Positions 1-7,379 of a stretch of DNA of 12,261 nt are shown here, piece after piece. The stretch spans positions 1 to 12,261 of the forward strand of contig NWUY0300096227.1 of assembly GCA_004151065.3 (NCBI GenBank), written 5' to 3'. Both the position numbers and the translations under genes were made by a program. Below the pieces are notes generated by a model. It was given only the letters and a program-made list of their open reading frames with translations. It had not been told where the DNA came from and did not search any database. The DNA comes from Larix sibirica (Eukaryota; Streptophyta; Pinopsida; Pinales; Pinaceae). Every line of letters starts with the position of its first letter. Position 1 is the stretch's first letter.

Positions 1-787
1 AGAAAACCAATCATAAATAACAATATTGACAAGAAAGCTAGTTATATTCCATAACTAGATACTACCAACAATTGCAACTTAACCTCTTTTTCTAAAGAAA
101 ACAAAACTAGAAATTATTAAAACTAGATTTAATATTGTTATTATTTTCAATAATTAATTTCTTAAATATAATAACTATATTTTTCTTTTTCCGAGACTTT
201 TTAATTTATACATATTGTCATTCTATAAAATCTTATAGCACCACTAGGGAATGCGAGTTGAATGAACTTACATGATAATTAAAAAAAATCAATATATTGT
301 TTATGGTGATATTTTGGGAATTTTACTATGTAGAGAGTTTTAAATATATTATTTTATTGTTTATTAAAATTTGGTTCTTAATAATTAGAATTTTAAATTT
401 AATTATTTGTTTAAATTTTTAAATTTAATTTTAAGATTATATTTGATATAATTTTTTTTATGAAATTAAAAACAAATAGAAAAAAAAAAATTAAAAATTA
501 TTTTATAAAAAATAAAATATATATCACTCATTTGTACTCAAATAAATGCAGTATACATCTATACTTGTATTTTATGTTTAAATATCTGAAAAAAATAGTT
601 TTTTTTGAATTTTTTATAATCAAATAAAAATTAAAAATTTAACCACTTAAATAGATATACATACTTTGCTCCTTATACCAAATATATACAACCCTTGTAA
701 AATGATCTTGATAACTAAACTGCAAACAGGTTTTGTGCATTTTGTGAATCCCATATATGTTTCATACATAGACTAATAAAAAATATT
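1..787. other. AT-rich flank, no gene seen
   Basis: This stretch is very AT-rich, with many A and T homopolymers and no open frame of note on either strand. It lies downstream (3') of the BPS1-like gene, so its right end should contain that gene's 3' untranslated region and polyadenylation site. I cannot place either: no clean AATAAA on the minus strand stands out close to the stop codon. No repeat shared with the rest of the window was recognised. Confidence 0.6.
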
Positions 788-1930
788 CTATTCTATAATG
801 CCAAGCAGGGCTACTCTGCTTGAAACCAACATTCTGTAAATCTCATTAACCTGATGCTCCACAGGAGCCAGCTTCTTCTCCAGATCCTCTGCAGATCCCC
901 TCAACCTGGACACAGATTCTCTGATCTCATCCATCAAACAGTCCCCCACATTTAGCTTATGATAGAGCCCCTTCACTTCCACATGCACATTGTCCAGTTC
1001 TTGGAGGAGTGCAGCTGAGCCTTTCATGGCCCTTCTCCTGTCAATCTCCTCCTTCACTCTGTGCTGCAGTTTGAGCATTGATTGAGACCATGAAGGCTGT
1101 TCATGGTGGGTGAGCAGGTGCAGTGTGGGCAGAAGCCTCTTGGTCTTGACCAGCAGGGCCATGGACAGCACACCACATAAGAAAATAGTTATGGTCTTTG
1201 CTCCATAAATGGCACTCATCACCACTGCATTCTTACTATTATTCTTGGATGACTCCTGATCCCCATTACTGCTTGAACTGGTACTGAGCTTCTCACCCAT
1301 ACGTCTGAGCATGGAACTGCAATTCTCCAGCTTTGATCTTTGATTCCCCTGCCTGGCACTGCCTGCCTCCTCCTCTTTTCTCCTGATGGCCACTATGCAT
1401 TCATGCAGAACGTTCTTTGAGCGTGTAATCTTGATCTGCTCTTCTGATCTGACATCCACTAATGAATGGAGTGCCACTTGCACCAACATCTGATAGCGTT
1501 GAACATCCTCAAAGCTCTCCCTCAGCACATTGCATGCATCTAACAAGTTCACACTGTCATCCAAATACTCATTTATTGATCTCTTCTCCCTCTCATTCAG
1601 TGGCAGCTGCAGAAGCTCTGGGATCACCTGGAGCACTGTGCTGTGAGTGTATAGCACAACTTCCAGGGCTTGCTGAAGCCATTCCAGGTTGATCTGGGTT
1701 GCCTGCTTCAGACCGTCCAGCTTTGAGCTCAGATCTGACTCAAATTCCCCAACTGGATTTGTTTCTGTATTTGAATTGGGCATGGACTCAAATTCCTCAA
1801 CTGGGTTTGTTTTTGCATTTGAATTGGGTATGGGGTATTTGAAAGAGGAGGCTAGGAAAGATGGGTAGGCATGAAATGAATGGAATGCTGCCCCTAAAGA
1901 GGATAACAGCGATGAACCCAACTGAGTCAT
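788..1930 (-). CDS. BPS1-like (BYPASS1 family) protein, intronless
   Basis: This is an intact 380-residue frame that I recognise as a BYPASS1/ROH1-type protein (PF05633 family). Family-like blocks run in order: a helical stretch INLEWLQQALEVVLYTHSTV (80-99), YLDDSVNLLDACNVL (122-136), a Gln/Leu block QMLVQVALHSL (147-157), and NAVVMSAIYGAKTITIFLCG (234-253), whose Tyr-Gly-x-Lys followed by a hydrophobic stretch (246-261) is characteristic. The C-terminal helices (about 335-375) look coiled-coil. Arabidopsis BPS1 (about 350 residues) restrains production of a root-derived mobile signal that arrests shoot growth; its biochemistry is unknown, and a shared role here is inference. The ATG at 1928-1930 has A at -3, and an in-frame TAA at 1958-1960 rules out an earlier start in this exon. 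The stop is TAG at 788-790. Oddities: a Ser-rich N-terminus, a duplicated 16-residue unit (34-65), and a Ser/Asn-rich linker (217-232). It is much richer in GC than its flanks, with no frame damage. Confidence 0.87.
   Translation of the reverse strand: MTQLGSSLLSSLGAAFHSFHAYPSFLASSFKYPIPNSNAKTNPVEEFESMPNSNTETNPVGEFESDLSSKLDGLKQATQINLEWLQQALEVVLYTHSTVLQVIPELLQLPLNEREKRSINEYLDDSVNLLDACNVLRESFEDVQRYQMLVQVALHSLVDVRSEEQIKITRSKNVLHECIVAIRRKEEEAGSARQGNQRSKLENCSSMLRRMGEKLSTSSSSNGDQESSKNNSKNAVVMSAIYGAKTITIFLCGVLSMALLVKTKRLLPTLHLLTHHEQPSWSQSMLKLQHRVKEEIDRRRAMKGSAALLQELDNVHVEVKGLYHKLNVGDCLMDEIRESVSRLRGSAEDLEKKLAPVEHQVNEIYRMLVSSRVALLGIIE
1738..1833 (-). repeat. 48-bp in-frame tandem duplication in BPS1-like CDS
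   Basis: Two adjacent 48-bp units, 1738-1785 and 1786-1833, differ at five positions by my count, all transitions. Each encodes 16 residues: PNSNAKTNPVEEFES and PNSNTETNPVGEFES, each preceded by a hydrophobic residue (Ile34 or Met50). The unit length is a multiple of three, so the frame is kept. The region lies in the poorly conserved N-terminus before the conserved helical core, where length changes are likely tolerated. Confidence 0.9.
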
Positions 1931-2011
1931 GCTGCTCTCTGCAACTTTCTCAAATAGTTATGAGAATGAATGCAAATCCCTCTTAATCTCTCTTGTTTTT
2001 GATTGAGATCC

Positions 2012-2035
2012 TTTGATATAAATATGTTATATCTC
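2012..2035 (-). promoter_or_regulatory. Candidate TATA region of BPS1-like gene
   Basis: Read on the minus strand, this AT stretch includes ATATAACATATTTATATC, about 85-105 bases upstream of the start codon. That leaves room for a transcription start about 30 bases downstream and a 5' leader of some 50-75 bases. AT-rich sequence is common nearby, so the assignment rests mostly on position. No other promoter element was identified with confidence. Confidence 0.35.
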
Positions 2036-2059
2036 TGTATAGACTTGACAGAGGACAGA

Positions 2060-2683
2060 TCATGCCACAGCAGCATCAGCAAAATGTGGATCTAGAAATA
2101 TACATAACAGCTGGATTGAGCAGATTTGTCTCAATGCTCCAGCTAGCCTTGTTGGAACTGTTTTAATGTGCTTGTTTTTTGTGCTTTTCCAGTGAATCAT
2201 GGGTGGTATTGACCCATTAGTTTTTTTTTCCAATAATAGCAGCTAAGTTCAAACCAGATTCCAGGTATTCACTTCTATTCCTATAGCTGGCAGCCTGGCA
2301 GGTTTAAAATGACCGGTATAGATTCTCTACATTGGGTTAAACAGATCAGTCTTCTATTCAACGAACAGCTGGACATTGTTGGCATCATGCTTAACGTTGG
2401 CTATTTTCAACGGTTCGTTTAACTAATAATACTTAATTATTGGTGCAATTTATTATTTAGAAATATAATGATGCCTGTAAAATCGGAGCCAAACTTTTGA
2501 AGTCTCAATTTCAAAACTGTCAGTCAAGCATATACCAATAGGCTTCATATATTTTTTAAATGGCCTTTTGGCATCTAATAGTCCGCCTTCAAGAAGAAGA
2601 TAGCATGTGACCTAAATAACCATTCACCGGATCCTCACTATCCACTGATCTCGTTGGAATTTAATAAATATATAATTGTTGAT
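2060..2683. other. Intergenic region, no gene seen
   Basis: This segment lies between the BPS1-like promoter and the solo LTR and has no substantial open frame. It presumably contains the distal upstream regulatory sequence of the minus-strand gene. A minor hairpin (ATGGGT, 7-base loop, ACCCAT, near 2199-2217) is visible but too short to name. Confidence 0.5.
2679..2683. repeat. Left target duplication of solo LTR
   Basis: TTGAT immediately precedes the TG end of the LTR and pairs with ATGAT at 3799-3803. Four of five bases match. Five-base duplications are standard for LTR retrotransposon integrases; one substitution since insertion would explain the mismatch. Confidence 0.5.
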
Positions 2684-3798
2684 TGTAATACCTCAATTTT
2701 CATTATATGTACATTTTGATATAATATAAAATCTTTTAGGGATGCACAAGAAGAGGGGGCTATGATTCCACAAGTGTAAAAGTAATATTGGACTAGAGAA
2801 ATGATCTTACTGGGCTTTAACTTAAATCTGTAGTTTTAGTAATTTAACCCTAAGTTCCTAAACCATAATTAAAAGTCATGCTTTAATTAAATCATTATTT
2901 AATTATATAAAGAGGGGATTAAGAGGGGGGAAATTGTCACATGTGGCAATCTAAACCATGTATATAAAAAGTGAGATGCCAGCCATTTGAATTCCATTCC
3001 TTCTTGTTCTGGCCTTCAACAGGATTACTTGAGATTAATACATGTGACAGAGGACTAGAGTTTCCATAGGTGAACTTGAACTTTCAATGCCATTGAACCT
3101 GGTAGACTGGTGCATTGAGAGGATCCTAGCCTGTAGCTTGTGCCTTGGAGTCCCAATTCGAAGACTTCATGTTTGACCTGTGTTGGAGCTCTAGAAGGGA
3201 ATTCGAGGCTGCCTGAGGGACTGTTAGCTCAAAGAAAGGGGCTTGTTCCTGGCGTTGTGCAGGTTGATGGGGAAGGAGAATTGAGGATTGGGACAACTAT
3301 GGAGGTGGTTTATGCACTGGTGTCGGTTGTATGAGAGATTGAGTTGTGTGGAGGTTGGGAAAGAGCTTTTCCCTTGTGGACTAATAGCCCCAACTTGGGG
3401 GTGGTCTGTCAAAGAGATATGGCTTGACAGGGCCTACGACTGGGAGGAATGTCCTTCACCTACATCCAGTTGGAGAACAATTTATTAAAAAGATAAAGTC
3501 TCTAATTATGTCTGAATTCCATGGTTATATATGTGTTTATCTTGGTTAATTTATTGTTAAATGTGAATGTCTAAATGCATGGAATTACTTGGCATGTTAT
3601 GTGTGCATTATTTGCTTGAATTGCCTATAAATTGTTAATGTATGCATATATCAATTTGGGCGACCATAAAATTATTTTCCGTTGTAATTTAATAATGAAA
3701 ATGATGAAAAAGGAATTGGATATAAGTGGTGAATTCGGATATGTAATTTGAGTACAGCATGGTCTCCAAGGTTGAGAGAGGCGAGCGAGTATGTTACA
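2684..3798 (+). mobile_element. Probable solo LTR, Ty3/gypsy-like
   Basis: The segment begins TGTAATACCTC and ends GAGTATGTTACA, giving the TG...CA ends and imperfect terminal inverted repeat of an LTR. The TGTAAyACC...TGTTACA pattern is common among plant gypsy-type LTRs. The flanking 5-mers are TTGAT (2679-2683) and ATGAT (3799-3803), a target duplication with one mismatch. At about 1115 bp it is a usual plant LTR size. A TATA box (tatataaaaa, 2961-2970) sits where a U3 promoter would, giving the plus orientation. Its GC content exceeds the surroundings between about 3000 and 3480. Small frames inside (3140-3488) overlap on both strands and look like chance. No primer-binding site, gag or pol lies next to it and no second LTR is in the window, so recombination between two LTRs probably removed the interior. 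Confidence 0.62.
3388..3400. other. Short GC-rich palindrome inside the LTR
   Basis: CCCCAA, one base, TTGGGG forms a perfect 6-bp-arm palindrome within the GC-rich middle of the solo LTR. It could be a small hairpin in the LTR transcript or a protein site. It is too short to assign a function. Confidence 0.3.
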
Positions 3799-3803
3799 AT
3801 GAT
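3799..3803. repeat. Right target duplication of solo LTR
   Basis: ATGAT immediately follows the terminal CA of the LTR and matches TTGAT (2679-2683) at four of five bases. Confidence 0.5.
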
Positions 3804-3812
3804 ATCGAAAAC

Positions 3813-4225
3813 TTAGTTATTAAAATGGTGATTTTGTTTATCTAGGTGGATTCAGATAATCAAATTTAGTTTGAGATTGTAGTGTGAGATATATGCAATT
3901 GTAGTTTCATGCCTAGTGGATTTTCACAACCATTTTCATGCTAGAAAATGAGTTGGGAAGAGGAGAGGAATGAATGCCCCAAATTAGTACCCGTTATCCC
4001 ATGCTTGTTTAACCATCATTTTTAATTGGTTATTGAAATGGTGCTTTTGTTTATCTAGGTGGATTCAAAGAATTCATTTTAATTTGAGATTGCAGTTTGA
4101 GATGCAAAGGATTGTAATTTTGAGTATGTTGGATTTTCATAGACAATTTTCATACTAGAAAAGGAGTAGGAAAAAGGGGCAGAATGAATCCTGAAACGAG
4201 TGGCCCTTATCTCATGCATTTAGAG
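3813..4225. repeat. Two diverged copies of a ~213-bp tandem unit
   Basis: A block beginning with a TTAGTTATTAAAATGGTGAT-like sequence and containing TTTATCTAGGTGGATTC recurs with a 213-bp period (GGATTC at 3848 and 4061). Both units continue through TTTGAGATTG, GGATTTTCA, CATTTTCATGCTAGAAAA or its variant, AATGAATCC/GCC and TTATC(T/C)CATGC. Identity is clearly below perfect, with indels, so the duplication is old. The second unit runs into the large duplicated segment (copy A), and part of the same block reappears at 5224-5325. It is noncoding. Confidence 0.7.
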
Positions 4226-5150
4226 GTAGGATATCTTCGTCATTTTCGAGGTGTAGAATCCCAATCATCTTTTAAAGTTGTTTTTAAGTTATCATTGTCA
4301 ATTATGAAGTGTAGTATCCCAATTATCATTTTCAAGTTGTTTTTCATTTTACAGAATGTCATATTCATGAACTTATTATTGAGAATTTAGAAAAGAGAAA
4401 ACACAACGAAGCATAATGTTTTATTATTTATATTAACCATTGTAAAGCTTGATATACTTGGTGGAGAACTTGTCTCATGATATCTTTCTAATATAAGATT
4501 GTATTTAACTTCATCTCATCATCAATCAACCATTATAATTGGGTTCGATTAACATAGAAATTGTTTTTTCCATAAAAAAAAGTATTTTTTCCATTTTAAA
4601 AGGTTATAATAATATTAAATTTATCTTAATCCTAAATATATTAAGAAAAAAATGAGAAACATAACTCAAGTACAAACTTTTAGAAAAAAAATCAAGACCT
4701 AATATTTTTAGTACTCTTCAATTTACATTCACATAAATTCATGAAAACAAAATTTGATAAATTTATAATCCGATCATCCATACATATTAGAAAGAGTAAC
4801 AAGAGATTTAATAATAAACAAGACTAACTAAATAATATACACAAATGAATATACTTCATTTAACCAAATTCCATTTAAAAGATTAGATTCACACAATAAT
4901 GAAAATCTTGCACCATTATAAAGACTAAAGCTATGAATGAATATTATTAAAATTATGATTAGTGGTCATGTCATCTATAATGAAATTGTAAAATTTGTAA
5001 TGCAAAGAATGTTGAGGATGAACACCATTTTCTTTTAACTTGTCACCCTTAATAATATAAAGCATAACTTTAAATAGTTTTAGAACTTAATTACTCTTTA
5101 AAATTGTTTAATTTAAGTAAACACAAAATTATTTTTTAAAAAAAGTTTGG
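4131..5150. repeat. Copy A of ~1-kb noncoding direct duplication
   Basis: This segment matches copy B (5224-5364 joined to 10521-about 11905) along its length. Shared landmarks, in order: GACAA(A)TTTT..ATACTAGAAAAGGA; TTATCTCATGC..ATTAGAGGT; GGTGTAGAATCC; CAGAATGTCATATTCATG (copy B has one base different); AGCATAATGTT; CATCAATCAACCATTATAAT; CCATTTTAAAAGGTTATA followed by ATATTAAATTTATCTTAA; ATAAATTCATGAAAA; TTTAACCAAATTCC; and AATGAATATT..AAAATTATGAT. Divergence is mostly substitutions and A/T-run indels. There are no coding marks; the 68-codon frame at 4184-4390 is not conserved in copy B. The duplicated family is not one I recognise. It lacks clear terminal repeats, so it may be an old segmental duplication or two copies of a nonautonomous repeat. 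Confidence 0.75.
4251..4365. repeat. ~58-bp internal tandem repeat in copy A
   Basis: GTGTAGAATCCCAATCAT at 4251 recurs as GTGTAGTATCCCAATTATCA at 4309, a 58-bp period, each followed by a TTTTAAAGTTG or TTTTCAAGTTG element and a T-run. Copy B has the matching pair at 10523 and 10585 (62-bp period), so the small tandem arose before the large duplication. The LINE target site falls in its first unit. Confidence 0.6.
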
Positions 5151-5223
5151 GTTAAATTTCACCCATTGGGTAATTTACAAACAATTTTTCGTTGTTTTGA
5201 TAATATAAAAGGAGTTGGGAAGA

Positions 5224-5364
5224 GGATTTCCTTTTTATAGACAAATTTTGATACTAGAAAAGGAATCAAGAAAATGGGCAAAGAAGTGAATGTAACTAAT
5301 GAGTGCCACTTATCTCATGCCATTAGAGGTGGGTTATCTTTGTCATTTATAAGGTGTAGAATCC
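5224..5364. repeat. Copy B, left part, cut off by the LINE
   Basis: This 141-bp block aligns with 4131-4263 of copy A: TTTATAGACAAATTTTGATA against TTCATAGACAATTTTCATAC, then ACTAGAAAAGGA, TTATCTCATGC, ATTAGAGGT and GGTGTAGAATCC. The match stops at the LINE's left edge and resumes at 10521, as expected of a sequence interrupted by insertion. Confidence 0.75.
5351..5364. repeat. Left 14-bp target duplication of LINE
   Basis: AAGGTGTAGAATCC is repeated exactly at 10520-10533, at the other end of the LINE. Allowing one T/C mismatch extends the match to 17 bp (5351-5367). Copy A has a single related copy (AGGTGTAGAATCC, near 4249-4261) with no insert. Length and variable extent fit target-primed reverse transcription. 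Confidence 0.88.
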
Positions 5365-5380
5365 TAAAGAGGAGATGTAG

Positions 5381-7340
5381 ATGTCGACGATGAAAGGCTC
5401 CTTAGGGTTTTGTAGATTCTGCAAGGATGGAAAGAAGAAGGGCCGGTGTGTGGTTTTCCAAGTTGGCGAGATGATTTCGACGGAGTAGTCCAATATGGAT
5501 GATGTGGAGCTTCTTTTCAGCTTTGAGGATGAGTTGGCATGGGCCGATGCTGGTAGTTTCGGAACGGATGAAGAGTACATAGACCTCTTACGTAAATTTA
5601 AAAGGGAAAGGATGTTGGATAATGTTAGTAGTGAGGTGTCATCATTTGAAGATTGATAGTGAGATTGTATCATGTGGAGGTACTTTTTGTGAACCAGATG
5701 GAGTGGCAGCGATTATAGGGGAAATAAATAGAGAGGCAGAGATTATTTCATTGCATGATAACTCCCATGTGTTTCTCTCGAGGAACTCTAAAATGATCTC
5801 TCTACGTTTGTCGAACAAAGTATCTCTCAATCCATAGGGGTCTGGGGTTCAATTGGATGAGCAAGTAGAGCCCTTCGTTGGTTCTCATAAAGATGGAGAT
5901 AAGTTCAAAGGTGCCAATTCAAAAGGAAGAAAGGTCTTGAAATCCTTTAAGGTAAGATCTCAAAAGTTGTCAATGGTGCTTAGGAATGACATTGGTATGG
6001 AAGTTGTGGAAACCCTTTCTTCTTTGGCATTCATGGGTAAATTTCAGTTTAAGTTCTATTCTAAATTGGAGTTGTCGAGGTGGGTAGAAGAAAATGGGGT
6101 TAATTTTTTAATATACAAACCTAAGGTCCATATATTGCTAAGAGGCTAGATTTGTTTCTAGTTCTTGTACAAAAAGGATGTAAAGAAGATTTACACGGGT
6201 TCATGGATCTGGGATAAATCTAGTCTTCTGCTTAAGCCTTGGCACAAAGCCTTCACCCCTCAAACATAACCTATAACAGTTCAACACTTATGGATTTTTC
6301 TCCATGGGTTTACCTTGGAACTCTGGTGTAAGGAAGCTCTGATGGCAGTTTTGGATGCTTTGGGAAGGCTTATATTTCTATAGGAAGACTTGTTGGTGGC
6401 AGAAGATAAGAGAGTGGCGAGCTTGTCGACGGATTTGTACATTAGCAAAGGGATTCCATAATAGATTTCAATAGAATGGAGGGGAAAGGTCTACATTCAA
6501 TCCTTGGATTTTTGGACAATTCCTTTTTGATACTCTATTTGTCGGAAAACTGGGCATTTAAGGATTAGTTGTCCTTGGGGGATTTCTAGAGGTTCCAATT
6601 CAATGTTAAATCAGAAGGAGGAAGGTTCCAGGGTTGATTGCGGTTCCTGTTTGGACCTTTCAAAAACTATTTGTGTCTTAGATAGTATCCAGAAGGTTGG
6701 AGATGATCTTTTGGAGCCATCCTTGGAGGATGGAAGCTCTACTCTACTGAAGCTGCATTGTAGATTTCATCGAATGGAATAATTGATGAAGGAAACCTAA
6801 GAAATCTCTCTGGTAAGTTGAATCCTTCTTCCTCTCTTCCCTTTGGCTCTGTAAGTGGGAAGTAGATATGGGGTTCATATGGACCTTTTGGGGATTTTCA
6901 TGCTCTGAGTAATCCAAGTCTATCTCAGTTGGAATTTTCTCAGGACCCCAATGATTTAGGATTTCCTTTATTGTTAACAAGGGAATATGTTTGGTCAAGT
7001 GTCCAGAATGAGATATTAAATCATAATCCTTCAATGGGTGTAAATTCAGGTAGGGGTTCCCTCATAAAGCTCCTCAGAACTTCAAGTCCCCCCTATAAAT
7101 ACATTTTTTCTAAATCGCCCTTGCCAGTGTATTTCATTCCCCCTCTTCATCTGGTAGGGACTAAAGAGAAGGATCCTACTCAAGATTGCAAGTGTAGAAT
7201 TAAGGAGAATAAATTGATCAAGGATTTGGTTGAATAAGGGTTGGCCTTTGTGGTCCTTGAGAAGAAGAAAAAGAAGTCTATAAATAAGATCGAAGGTTAT
7301 GTATCTAAGGACTTTTCAAAAGGTAGTATTAATGGAGGTT
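5381..7340 (+). pseudogene. LINE ORF1 remnant (DUF4283-like, CCHC zinc knuckle)
   Basis: An ORF1 broken across several frames. It opens at ATG 5381 (MSTMKGSLGFCRFCKDGKKK), meets TAG at 5486, continues to TGA at 5654, and resumes in another frame through 5837 and 5853-6149. The acidic stretch NMDDVELLFSFEDELAWAD is typical of the ORF1 N-terminus. About 6180-6520 resembles the nucleic-acid-binding DUF4283 region: YTGSWIWDKSSLLLKPWHKA, then HLWIFLHGFTLELWCKEAL and ALGRLI. A zinc knuckle at 6531-6572 keeps the CX2CX4HX4C spacing (YSICRKTGHLRISC) but its first Cys is Tyr, and a TGA precedes it where Arg is usual. About 6600-7340 is a poorly conserved tail, including an open stretch at 6929-7237 and a Lys-rich run (EKKKKKS). 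The intact protein would bind element RNA as a nucleocapsid-like chaperone. Confidence 0.8.
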
Positions 7341-7379
7341 TCCAGATCCTTGGAGCAGGGATCCCTGCTATTTAATCAT

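Noticed and set aside
1462-1692. Plus-strand open frame of 76 codons
   Set aside because: It is antisense to the BPS1-like gene and is explained by that gene's codon use.
2199-2217. Hairpin with ATGGGT/ACCCAT arms as a microRNA precursor or terminator
   Set aside because: Six-base-pair stem only, far too short for a plant microRNA precursor, and expected by chance.
3140-3488. Three overlapping small open frames on both strands (62-66 codons)
   Set aside because: They lie inside the GC-richer middle of the solo LTR, overlap each other in different frames and show no family resemblance.
4184-4390. Plus-strand open frame of 68 codons
   Set aside because: It falls in duplicated copy A, and copy B does not preserve the frame.
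6744-7034. Minus-strand open frame of 96 codons across LINE ORF1
   Set aside because: It is opposite the decayed ORF1 tail, with no recognisable domain; a shadow of former coding sequence.
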